From: Labia minor
Lineage: Eukaryota; Arthropoda; Insecta; Dermaptera; Spongiphoridae
DNA length: 64,000 bases
Reading direction: 5' to 3'
Assembly (NCBI GenBank): GCA_963082975.1
Contig: OY720344.1
Location: 8,729,580 to 8,793,579 of the forward strand
Part shown: positions 12,528 through 22,489 of the stretch, piece by piece
Position numbering within the stretch: the stretch's first letter is position 1
How the letters are laid out: each line of letters starts with the position of its first letter
Translations under genes and position numbers: made by a program
Notes under the pieces: generated by a model
What the model saw: the letters and a program-made list of their open reading frames with translations, nothing else
Told to the model about the DNA's origin: nothing
Database searches by the model: none

Positions 12528-14159
12528 TTAAATTACATAATTCTTTTTTTTTATATTTTTAAATAATACCTCGTTTAAAAAAATCAGAATAGAAAAAAGA
12601 TAACCCACAGTTAATATAAGAAATGGTCCTTGAAGATCCTTTAGGGTGAAAATTATGTTTTCATTATCGCTGTTATCTATTATATGTTTAGTTTTTAAAT
12701 GTAATAAATGTTCTTTAATCGAATTCCAATACAGGTGTAATCCGGCTCTGAATATAATTGTTAAAATTTCTATATAACGTTTTTTCAAAGGGTTTTGTCT
12801 ATTAACAAAAGCAAATAAACTACCAGATATTATTTTTTTAGGTAAAAGATAATATTTGTTTTGTAAAGAAACATTCATTGCATTCAAATAATTAAATTCT
12901 AATTCTGAAAGAACCCAACCTTTACTATCATCTAAAATAATATTTAATGAAGATTTTTCATGATGAAGGTTATTAATTAAATTCGGATAATTTATAAAAA
13001 AATCTTTCAAAAGTTTATCAATATAAATCGTGTAATTCATTTGATTTACATCATTCAAGTTTTTGGGCATCATTTTCATTCCCGGATCTTTGTAAAGGGT
13101 GTACATTTGACTTTGAAACAGTGCTACTAAAATCACGGATAAAAGAAAAAGGAGAATGTAGAGGCGACGTGAAGGGGGACTACGAACTGCAAATGACATT
13201 GCAATTGCATTCAGCTCGAAGAATTGTAAAAGTCTTTGATTCCAAGAATGAACGGTGCTGGTGTCGACCATTGGAAGTACAATGTTGATCACCAATGCAA
13301 CAAGAACAAGCATCATCCAGATTTCTAGACGAAATGCACGAAAAGGCGCTGTCCATCTGGGATTTTTCCCTTTGCTCAGTAAAACTAAACGTAAAGCATC
13401 GGTGCCTATCACAACAGGCTCACCAGTAAGAAATTCATACAATTCATAACCATAAATTCCTTCGAATATAGTCGCATAACTTAATGGTTTCGAATTTAGT
13501 CTTTTAGCTTGAATCATTTTATGAAGAATATCACAGTAAAATTGGGAGGAGAGATTCCATCCTTTTGGTGCTCGGATGGAATCCGCACGCTGCATAATAC
13601 ATGCACCAATATTTTTTGCCAAAAAACTCGATTTAATAGTTGATTGTTGACTTGTCACAAAATTATTTTTATCATTTTTCCAATAAATAATGAGAAAATT
13701 AAAAAAGAGATAATGTATTAATCTTTCTTTGATCTCTTTAATTAATTTCCAATCAGACATTTTATTAATGAGCAAAATAATTATATCGGTTTGTTTTATA
13801 TTTTTAGTAAAATAAGAAATATCATTGAGAAATTTATGAATTGGTGTAATCATCACAATTGTAAATGATTGAGTACAGAAATTTCCAAAATACTGATTAT
13901 GGATTGTAATACTTTTCGGTACGAAGTTTAATGTCGAATTGGTAAAATATATTCTGGGCAAAGGAATTCTTTCCAATTGAATTAAAAAATCTCGAACGTC
14001 ATCATTGTTTGGTATTTCATTCACTTGGAAAGCAACGTGTTTGGTTTGATACATAAATTCTTTAGCAATTTGCAAAGAATCATTATTAATAACGAAACAA
14101 TTATAAGTAGAACAAAAACATGAAAATATTAATAATACTGATAATAATAATTTTAACAT
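12528..14159 (-). CDS. Divergent ionotropic receptor (chemosensory), single exon
   Basis: 543 residues with no introns. Ionotropic receptors are variant ionotropic-glutamate-receptor-like cation channels in the membrane of insect sensory neurons. Residues 1-21 look like a signal peptide. The N-terminal part is divergent. At about 264-281 is the pre-M1 stretch (GKNPRWTAPFRAFRLEIW), followed by M1 at about 279-296. The pore region at about 304-325 is followed by M2 at about 333-352, ending FQSQMYTLY. The S2 lobe spans about 360-510, and M3 is at about 512-530, followed by a short cytoplasmic tail. S1 is short and lacks the arginine and acidic residues that bind glutamate, as in most divergent members. 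The ATG is preceded by AT-rich sequence and the frame is fully open, so the gene looks intact. It lies between two plus-strand SDR features with no functional link. The ligand is unknown. Confidence 0.88.
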   Translation of the reverse strand: MLKLLLSVLLIFSCFCSTYNCFVINNDSLQIAKEFMYQTKHVAFQVNEIPNNDDVRDFLIQLERIPLPRIYFTNSTLNFVPKSITIHNQYFGNFCTQSFTIVMITPIHKFLNDISYFTKNIKQTDIIILLINKMSDWKLIKEIKERLIHYLFFNFLIIYWKNDKNNFVTSQQSTIKSSFLAKNIGACIMQRADSIRAPKGWNLSSQFYCDILHKMIQAKRLNSKPLSYATIFEGIYGYELYEFLTGEPVVIGTDALRLVLLSKGKNPRWTAPFRAFRLEIWMMLVLVALVINIVLPMVDTSTVHSWNQRLLQFFELNAIAMSFAVRSPPSRRLYILLFLLSVILVALFQSQMYTLYKDPGMKMMPKNLNDVNQMNYTIYIDKLLKDFFINYPNLINNLHHEKSSLNIILDDSKGWVLSELEFNYLNAMNVSLQNKYYLLPKKIISGSLFAFVNRQNPLKKRYIEILTIIFRAGLHLYWNSIKEHLLHLKTKHIIDNSDNENIIFTLKDLQGPFLILTVGYLFSILIFLNEVLFKNIKKKNYVI

Positions 14160-14766
14160 ACTTTTATATATATATTAATATATGTATATATCTAAACGAT
14201 AATATACAAGTTCAAAGAAATTTGTTCGAATGAAGAATCCGGTTAGTGTTTATAAACATTGATTCAAAAAAGTAAATAATTCGAAAAAGATAAATCTATA
14301 GCATTAATGGAATACAAAAGTCAAGCATTTAAAATAATAAATGATATAATATATATGTATGAAAAAAAATAAACCTTATAAATGAAACATTTACTTTTCT
14401 TATACATATAATTATATATATATATTAAATTTATTGTTAAATTAATATTTGCTTTTATTTAAATGATATATACATTTATATAAGGAGATGTAAAGAGATT
14501 AGTTGTTTGTTTGTTTTTTATAATGATTCATCTGAAATAATAAAATTGAATAATAAGCAAATATAACCAAAGAACAACCAGTGTATAAATCAGAATGAAA
14601 ACTTAATATAAGAAAAAGAAGAATTGTAATTTTTCATGATTATTGTAAATAAAAATAATATAAAAAAAAACTTTTTAAAAACATGCTTTTATTTAAATGG
14701 ACTAAAAAGAAGAAAATAATTTTTCTGCTCACACCCCACGATTTCCTTTCAATTAATCATATCTAA
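14160..14766. other. AT-rich 5' flank of the ionotropic receptor
   Basis: Low-complexity AT sequence that should include the receptor promoter; no specific site can be assigned. Positions about 14664-14766 are an inverted fragment of repeat family D (TTTATTTAAATGGACTAAAA, then AATTAATCATATCTAAAAAA). The segmental duplication copy begins directly at its end. Confidence 0.5.
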
Positions 14767-15489
14767 AAAATAAGTTGACCTGTGGCCAGGTCCGAACCGA
14801 CCGACGGTTTGAAGTAAATTAATTTCCAGCTACAGAAACAATTTCAAATAATTTTAATTATCTATTAATGTAATAAAAAATAGATATAGATATAAAATAA
14901 ATATTTTTAATTTTATTTTATTTATAATATATAAATAAGAGCTGGCTGAGACGTCATGAATGGCTGGATGACGCCATATAATTTTAAATTAAGAAAAAAC
15001 TAATAAAGATGATTTTTCTCGGAAATAAAACCAATACAAAGTGCATAATTCGTGATAATATGTAAAAAATCTCCTCATGTGAAATTTGGTGTGAAAATAA
15101 TCCTTCCCTTCCTATCGTCGATCGCTAATACTACCACTTCCGGTTTCCGGATTTGCACCAAAAGATGATCAATTCATCCCACTGATGCATTAAGTAAATA
15201 TACCAAATTTCATCAAAATCCGTTCAGCTGTTCAGGCTGTACACGTCAATGGACAGACGGACAGACATCATGCTAAAAATACTTTTTTCTGTTAAGAAAA
15301 TGTATGATTCGTGGAGATATGTAAAAATCTCCACATGTGAAATTTGGTGTGAAAACAAGACCTCCCTTACAATCGTCGGTCGGTAAAAAGCAGTCCATAG
15401 GCTAACATAGAAAAATCCCTTCTTTTAGTAAAAATCAATTTTCAAAAACAAATGGAGTTAAAAAATTAAAGAAAGCTAGAAATTGAGTT

Positions 15490-15699
15490 GTGGGGAGACC
15501 AATTGTGAAGCGATTAGTTGATAGACTAAAAATGTGGTGGGCAGACAATATAAAGGAGAACGCGAGGAAGTTGGGAGAGAATAGTAATGAATGGAGAGGG
15601 TTGAAGATAAAGACAGTTGATGAAGTTCCCTACTGCCACTTTGCTAAATATAATATGTTTCTCATAATAGAGCAGGACATGGATATTCAAAAAAATTGA
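15490..15699 (+). mobile_element. Non-LTR retrotransposon tail fragment (in duplication copy 2)
   Basis: An open 69-codon frame containing GRPIVKRLVDRLKMWWADNI, then KENARKLGENSNEWRGL. It resembles the zinc-knuckle-proximal tail of insect non-LTR reverse transcriptases. No other part of the element is present. Confidence 0.5.
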
Positions 15700-17237
15700 T
15701 AAAAGCGAAAAGCCTCATAGAACAAACAAATAAACCAATTAAATTAAATTAATATTATTAAATGTTTATATTTTAGGTATATCTATAATTTTAAATATTT
15801 ATATAAGTATATTTATTATTTTATAAAATATCTCATGACTCATCTTTAGATTACCTTACACTTTCTCTCAAACACAATAAAATATAGTATAGAAAATAAT
15901 AATAAAAACATTTTTAAAAGAAAACAAGCAGATAAAAAAATCTATTAAATAAATAATAAATTATCCTTCTATATTAATGTGTTAGGTATTATATATATAT
16001 ATATATATTGTCGTATAATAGAGGCTTAGTATGGGTTGGATTATTAAGAAAAAAATGTGTTTAAAGCACACACACAAAATTAATAAAATTGATCTTTAAT
16101 TTAATTGGAAGCACTCTTGTTTATTATTTATTAATAGAAATTAGTTGTGGGAATCCGGCGAAGAGAGAAGAGAGAAGAGAGGTTGATAAAGGAAGAGGTT
16201 AATTTGGTTAATCATTCAGATTAAAATAAAATATTAAATAATAATAAAATTAATATTTAATGATGAAAGCAAATAATACAATTATAATAAGTATCATGAA
16301 AAATTATAACTTAGAAATTAACTAACAAATAAAGTATATTTATTTTAATATTATTGATATATCAAATTTTATATTTGTTTAGCAGAAAAGGTCGAAAAAG
16401 TCATAATTCCTTTGTATAAAATAATAGCAGTTAATTGTTATTAGTATAAAGTTTAGGGTGGTTTTTTCCAATCATTCAATGATACATCTTCTCTGGACAG
16501 GGAACTTCTATATTGGCTTTGATGTATGATCGTGGCATTGTCGTATCACTTATGGTAGAGATGATATCTCTCTGTCCTCTCCATCCCGAAGAATGTTCTT
16601 ACAATCTTCGTTCCATCCAACAGAAAAACTCTTACCCCTTCCTAGCAGTCCTTGACTACTCTTCCAATAACTCAATTACTTTATGAGCGATGAAAAGATT
16701 GAATATATGATAATAGGTCACATTCATCAAACGATCCTATTTCACTTATATTGTCATCTTTTTAGCTAAAATGGATGTAGGTGAAGTATTTAATATTTGT
16801 CTTAAATGTGTATTTATGATGCCTTAATGACGTTCCCCTATTAAAAGGCATTTTTATATGGTTATATATTACAATATATAAATATATATAAATATTTTAT
16901 AAAATTTATCTCTTATAACTTTAATTATTTCTCATCATCTTTAGCTATATTTTTGAAACATTTTATATATTCTCATTTTGAGTTCAATATTGATTATTTT
17001 TTAAACCTGAAATAAATCATTATATTTTGTTAGAGTTTCTAGTTTCATAATATAACTTTATTCACTCGTACTATTGTTAAAAATATTCTCTTTATGTCAC
17101 TATCTATCAAAACATTTTACTATAAATTTATTTTGATCGTAAAACTAATTTATATATTTTAATAGTATTAATATAATAATAATGAATTAATATAATAATA
17201 AGTTAATAATAAATTAAATACCAATTTGATGTTTTAG

Positions 17238-17392
17238 CATCCGTTACATATGAAAAGGTATGGCGTTCGTGTAATGGCAATGTGCCCTGGAGCTACAGAA
17301 ACCCCATTGCTCATGGAAGGGCACACCAGACAACGCACCAAGGAAGACAATGATTTTTTTCAAATGATTCCTCAAATAACGACGGCTCAACC
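17238..17392 (+). pseudogene. Orphan copy of SDR gene 1 exon 5
   Basis: 155 bp that appear identical to exon 5 at 6254-6408, with the TTTTAG acceptor and the GTGTGT donor preserved. It encodes the segment after the catalytic helix (MKRYGVRVMAMCPGATETPL), including the CPG motif before the substrate-binding loop. It lies about 7 kb downstream of gene 1's own last exon, and no matching exon 6 on the plus strand follows. It is probably a non-functional passenger of the segmental duplication. Confidence 0.8.
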
Positions 17393-17470
17393 GTGTGTAT
17401 ATAATTTCATAACATTCTTTTTAATCTTAAGAATTGCTGTTATTATATAAGAATCAATTGTACCCTTATA

Positions 17471-17869
17471 CGAGGGTCATTCAACAAGTACTTAGCCTCA
17501 TCGTCCGATGGCGCTGCTATCACAAAAGAGTTTTACCATCATCAGTCAATTCCCTTCACTAGTTTTGTTTTGACAGCCTTTTGAAGCGAGCGTGCCGATC
17601 AGTTGTACAAAAATGGCCATGGCCAAATTGGTCGATTTGCTCTACGAATTGCTGCCTCATCCACCTTACTCTCCAGATTTGGCCCCCTGTGATTACTTTT
17701 TGTTTCCAAACCTGAAAAAGTCACTCGCCGGGAATAAATTTTGGTGGAATTATTCTTTTTCCATTTTTGTACAACTGAGAGAAGAAAGAATTTCTATATG
17801 ATGGTAAAACTCTTTTGTGATAGCAGCGCCATCGGACGGTGAGGCTAAGTACTTGTTAAATGACCCTCA
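17471..17869 (+). mobile_element. mariner-derived MITE, second copy
   Basis: Copy of the element at 6487-6885, carried along by the segmental duplication rather than inserted separately. The same inverted ends and PPYSPDLAPCD relic are present. Confidence 0.85.
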
Positions 17870-18392
17870 TATATCTACTATGCTCAGTCCGGCTTAGAGA
17901 GGGGGCTCTGTTCCCTTTACACCCGACGTAATACGTATTATTTATTTGAAAGCCTGTATGTAATAATTTTCATTTATTTGATTTATAAAACAAAAATTAA
18001 CTTTTTTAACTAATTTGGTCTCCCCACAACCACACAAAATTTAATAAATTCACATAATTATTTTTTTTAATTTAAATATAATTTAATTTAAACTTGTGAA
18101 ATAATAATTGAAGTATAGAAATATTGTATCCTCTTAGCGGGATTAGATTTGATCTAATATTGTCCAATTTAGCCTTAATCCGCATTAATATTCTCATAAG
18201 ATTAGAAAAACTTACCCCAGTCCAATTCATTTACCAATCCAAGTGGCATGACAAATAATAATAATCAAATAATACTTATATTTTATGATTATAATTATAG
18301 AACGTGAGGAAGTTGGTTTAATTTGGTTAATCATTCAGATTAAAATGAAATATTAAATAATAATAAAATTAATATTTAATGATGAAAGAAAA

Positions 18393-18572
18393 CAGTGGCG
18401 TAACTAGGGGAGAGGGGGCAGGGGGGGACATATGTCCCCGGGCGCCAAATTTAGGGGGCGCAAAATTATGGTCATTAATATTCTTTAAAAAAAAATTAAA
18501 TTAAATATATATAAGAAAGGGGCGCTAATTTCTCAGTTGCCCAAGGCGCAAGAACCTCACGGTACGCCACTG
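18393..18572. mobile_element. hAT-type MITE, 180 bp, perfect 8-bp target duplication
   Basis: Starts CAGTGGCGTAACTAGG and ends GGTACGCCACTG, inverted terminal repeats of the CAGTGGCG hAT type. The 8-bp AAAGAAAA is duplicated exactly at 18385-18392 and 18573-18580. It is strikingly GC-rich at the left end for this region (GGGGGCAGGGGGGGA). There is no coding sequence. It has inserted into a rearranged remnant of the segmental duplication: the flanks match the copy-1 sequence around 4590 and 5213-5290. Confidence 0.9.
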
Positions 18573-18714
18573 AAAGAAAATAATACAATTATAATAAGTA
18601 TCATGAAAAATTATAACTTAGAAATTAACTATAAAATAAAGTATATTTATTTTATTATTTAATATTATTGATTAATTAAATATACCAAATTTCATCAAAA
18701 TCCGTTGAGCTGTT

Positions 18715-19461
18715 CAAGCAATGTCCTTCGTATTCTTTTCCTTTTCCTGCATGATTGGCGCCCACGCTATCTTTTTATAGATATGATTAATGTAAGGAAA
18801 TCATGGTGTGAGTGGAGCACTTATTTTCTCCTTTTTAGTACATTTAAATAAATCTGTATTTTTAAAAAGTTTTTTTATATATTTTTTATTTTTAAGCTTT
18901 AATATAAAAATTAAATATTCATTTAAAGAAAGAGACTTAATTATCATTTATCTTCATATTAATGATGAAAATTTTGTATTTATAATTATTGGAAGTTAAG
19001 TAAAATAGGAATCTGCTATAATTAAGGTAGATTCTGCCCCTTCAAACTTCTAGTATGTTTATTATATAAAAAATAGCTTTTTTTATATTTTTTTATTTTA
19101 TTGTACAAATTATATCTGAATTGACATGTTACTCTAACATTTCATTTCATGATAATCGGGAATATTGAGTTTATAAAATGGCAGACTATCTTCACTAATC
19201 ACAATATCGCCAGATTGTCCTTTTTCAAATAATTCTATTATATTTTTATCAAAGGCAGATGCACTAAAAAAAATATTAAAAGTTATCTATGTGAAAGTAG
19301 AATTGAGATTTTATTAAGACTTTTTATGATATTTTTTAAAAATTTTAAAATAATAAAGAAAAATATTAAATGTCTTATCTTACGATTGTATTCGAAATTC
19401 GTACTCATATACATCTTGTTCTTATTTAGGAAGATAGTGGCGTATTAGTTAATCCTGGACA
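18715..19461 (-). repeat. Inverted duplication arm (partner 26240-27050)
   Basis: Read on the minus strand, this matches the end of SDR gene 2 and its 3' flank: part of exon 5, intron 5, exon 6, the polyadenylation region and a family D repeat. The partner lies on the plus strand about 7 kb away. Both arms share the stretch at 18808-18999 and 26761-26952 in opposite orientation, with only a few substitutions. Confidence 0.9.
19134..19461 (-). pseudogene. SDR pseudogene, 3' end of a gene 2 paralogue
   Basis: Minus strand. The full exon 6 copy is at 19134-19263 (130 nt, as in gene 2). It ends GDIVISEDSLPFYKLNIPDY, with three residue changes relative to gene 2 (Val to Phe, Ala to Asp, Gln to Leu). 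A shortened intron 5 follows, then a partial exon 5 at 19384-19461 with a conserved GT donor. The exon 5 part keeps CPGLTNTP but has a deletion of about a dozen bases and a stop in the frame that leads into exon 6. Exons 1-4 are absent. It arose by inverted duplication, not retrotransposition, because the intron is kept. Confidence 0.85.
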
Positions 19462-19489
19462 ATCCAAAACATTAAATATTAGTGGTAAA

Positions 19490-19700
19490 GGAAAAAAAAA
19501 CAGAAAGCTTTGTGCATGTACAATGAAATATCCTTCGTATTCTTTTCCTTTCCCTGCATGTTTGGCACCCAAGTTTACATTTTTAGATATGATTAATTGT
19601 AAAAAAATCCTGGAATGTGTGGAGAAATTTTCTCCTTTTTAGAGCAATTAAATAAAAGCTTGTTTTTAATAATTATTTTTTATATTTTTCTTAATTCCTA
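19490..19700 (+). repeat. Dispersed repeat family D
   Basis: Contains GAAATATCCTTCGTATTCTT, GATATGATTAATTGTA and TCCTAATTTTTAGTCTTGAC. The same unit occurs at 18720-19000 and 27120-27290 (direct) and at 26750-27050 (inverted). Non-coding. Confidence 0.7.
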
Positions 19701-19740
19701 ATTTTTAGTCTTGACAGAAATTTATGATTTCAGGTTATAG

Positions 19741-19885
19741 TGTTAAGAATTAATTAATTTATTAATAATTATTAATAATAATATCAATAATATTAATAAT
19801 AATAATAATATTAATAATATTAATAATAAAAATAATATTATTAATATTAATAATAAAAATAATATTATTAATTTATTAATAATAC
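19741..19885. repeat. ATT/AAT microsatellite-like tract
   Basis: Irregular runs of TAATAATA and TTAATATTAATAATAAAAAT. The 63-residue minus-strand frame over it is a run of Leu and Ile codons produced by the repeat and is not a gene. Confidence 0.8.
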
Positions 19886-20094
19886 CTCCGAGGTCACCTA
19901 TGACCTGGGATGATACTGAATATTGCATTGTCATCGGAGTTACTATGTATGCAAAATTTCAGCACATTCGAACTAAACAAAAGCATGTAAAAACGGTTAT
20001 TATAATCAGATTTTAAATATATGCAATAATATTAAAATTACTTTTACCTGTGATTATAAATAAAAATTAAATAATTATAATTAGAATAAATCTG

Positions 20095-20840
20095 GAGTGA
20101 CTTTACTCGATTATCTCGCAAATTTGAATTGGATTAAATTTCATAATATATTATTTTTAAATTAAATTTAATTAATTATAAATTATAAATTAAAATTAAT
20201 AAATAATATTTATTAAACCAGCGCGTGTTTGGCTCTTTGTTGATGGCACCACGTCACGTTCTGGCGCTTGATTTGCAGTCAATGTTTTAAAAAATTAATT
20301 CCGGTACTTTCAGCGATTTATTCAAGCTGAAATTCTATATATAGCAGTTTTATACAATTTTTAAGCATGTGAAAAACTTTGAAATATTTATCTTTATTTT
20401 TACCGTCAGTTTAGAGTAGTGGTTCCCAACCTTTTTGGACCAAACTCCCTCTTCGTAAAGCCGGCTTCATAATTCGCCCCCCTATAAATTTTAACAGATA
20501 AAAATTCAAAATCATCTTACCTTTTTTTTAGAACCATATTGAAAAAAGCGGAAATGTTTAAAAAGCCTGTTCGCAAAATCATCTTACCTTTTAGTTAGTC
20601 TAGAGGAAAAAAATGAAAATGTGGTAAGTATTGGTCCTCTAAGCTACATTTCTCAAAAGTTGATAGAAAACAAGTATTGCCCGTCTACCAAATTTCATTA
20701 TTCTAGCTCAAACCGTTTTTGCATATAATTTTGTCTACATACACACATTTTTTTCTCAACCTTAGTGAAAATGACTCAGAGACCTTCAAAACGTATAAAA
20801 ATCAAAATCTAGAAATCTAAAATGTGCATGATCGTAATAC
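20095..20840 (-). repeat. Dispersed repeat family C, inverted copy
   Basis: Its complement matches 29060-29690: GTTTTTATACGTTTTGAAGG-like, GACGTGGTGCCATCAACAAAG, and the AT-rich segment after it. A 181-bp hAT-type MITE interrupts it at 20417-20597. Another partial copy is at 33385-33560. No coding sequence. Confidence 0.75.
20417..20597. mobile_element. hAT-type MITE inside repeat family C, 181 bp
   Basis: Starts TAGTGGTTCCCAACCTTTTT, a hAT-like terminus, and is absent from the related family C copy at 29060-29690. The flanks GTTTAGAG and GTCTAGAG form an 8-bp duplication with one mismatch. The right terminus is poorly conserved. The interior resembles the element at 9391-9679. Confidence 0.6.
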
Positions 20841-22489
20841 TATCTCTCGATATACAGTAAAAAGGGCCAACGCGTATTGAAGAACACTGCAACGCTTATT
20901 CACCAAAACTATATTGATTTTACAAAAAAAGGTTACTACATAAATTGTAAGTAATTTTCTCTAGTATTATTTTATATCATTATAAATGTTTTTATCATGA
21001 AGTGAGTCCGAATAAGATAACGTCATAAAACTGCATTTGATTCCATGTTTTCAATATGGCGGCGCGAGAGGCCCAAATACGAGGTTGCGAAATTCAAATT
21101 CGGAAAGAGCACGTCGAAATCTATAAAATTACCTATTTTCATAACTCCCTGAAAACTTTCCAGGAACAAAACTATCAAATGACTGAACTATAATAAAATT
21201 ATGAAAATCTATTAATTAAAAATTTCAATTACCATTCAATAACTAGAGTTTTGTATTAAGTTAATTTTTATGTATTTTTCAAAACTAAATATTCACATTT
21301 AAATAATGAAATTATCAGCTGTAATGTCTCAAGGGCATTGATAATTCGAAATAATTTTATAACAATCCGAAAGCATGTTGCTTGGAAACCGCCCGACGCC
21401 GAAGGTGGAGGCTGTTTCCTGTAAGTTCCTGTAATTTTTTGCGATTTTAAATTTGTAATTAAACTAAAAAATAACTAATAAATTACCTATGAGTTTATCT
21501 AATACGTCCATCTAATTTATAATTTCTGGTGTTGCAAAAGTCCATAAATAATTTCCAAATGTATTTCTTATTTGATCAAGTATTTTTCGGTGTATTTTTT
21601 TTTAAATAATTTCATTAATAGAATCATTATCGTATCGAATCGTATCATATCGTCAAAATGACATTTTAAAATGCAAAGGATTACTATTTATTAAATGACA
21701 AAAACAGTTTGTTTCCTAGCAACAAGCAAGTGGGATCTTATCAAACGGAGGGATCTTTTCAGTGTAATTGTTCTCTTTTTGGCTATTTTTGAACACATGA
21801 CTCGGAATTGAAGAATTTGAATTGCTATTTATTTCGTCAAAAAATTTACAATATTAGATAATAATACTTTAATATTATAATCTACATATTTAATGAATTT
21901 TCAACTTGATTAATTATTTTGTTTTTTTAAATATTAAATAACGCTTTCAATTTATTTATATTATAAATTTGTTAAAAAACATAAATAAAATGAATAAGAA
22001 ATCAGTCATTTTATATATAATTAATTGCATTATATTTATCATCATATTGATATATTACGAAGATAGTCATGAAAATAAGAATACTATTGACCTATATCTT
22101 ATCAAGTTTACTGAACTGAGGAGTGAAATTAAAAATATTTTTAATATATAATAATAATTTAATATAATATAATAATAATAATAATAATAATAATAGCCTT
22201 TATTAGTTCTTAAATGTACATAATCATATTAAATAGTAATATAAATACAATAATAATAATAATGAACATTTTCACTCAATATATAACATTCCTTGTATAA
22301 AGTTTAGCCTTGAACTTAATATTTTTATTGTGAAATTAAAATAATAAAAACAGAAAAATTATTTTACTTAATAAGTAAATAAATTGAACAGTATTTATCT
22401 TTCTATAAATAAATAACAGTATATATATATATATATACATATATATCAATTGATTATCTTCTATTTTCAATCGTATTCGTTCATCGTAC
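20841..22489. other. Spacer upstream of SDR gene 2
   Basis: Mostly AT-rich. Two less biased islands stand out: 21040-21120 (ATGGCGGCGCGAGAGGCC) and 21375-21440 (GAAACCGCCCGACGCCGAAG). Neither has a coding frame or family that I recognise. A 60-codon frame at 21969-22151 is rich in Ile and Lys and is probably chance. AAT trinucleotide runs occur at 22165-22260. The promoter of gene 2 should lie at the end of this stretch, next to a TATATATA run at 22421-22445. Confidence 0.45.

Larger units (their letters stand above)
14767..18297. repeat. Segmental duplication, copy 2 (3,531 bp)
   Basis: Direct, near-identical copy of 3795-7313. It contains an orphan copy of SDR gene 1 exon 5 (17238-17392), a non-LTR tail (15490-15699) and the mariner MITE (17471-17869). 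There is no exon 1-4 or exon 6 of gene 1 around it, so the exon has no obvious transcript to join. Very few differences suggest a recent event, or an assembly duplication. Confidence 0.93.

Noticed and set aside
13255..13449. 64-codon plus-strand frame inside the receptor gene
   Set aside because: It is antisense to the well-supported ionotropic receptor coding sequence.
17250..17450. A fourth complete SDR gene around the second exon 5 copy
   Set aside because: No plus-strand exons 1-4 or 6 lie within reach; the exon is a passenger of the segmental duplication.
18808..18999. 63-residue frame repeated at 26761-26952
   Set aside because: Its two copies are the arms of the inverted duplication and lie in a non-coding repeat family; the other family D copies do not keep the frame.
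19743..19934. 63-residue minus-strand frame rich in Leu and Ile
   Set aside because: It is generated by the ATT/AAT repeat tract and has no protein-like complexity.
21969..22151. 60-codon frame as a small membrane protein
   Set aside because: Ile/Lys/Asn-rich composition is what AT-rich sequence gives by chance, and no splice or homology support is visible.
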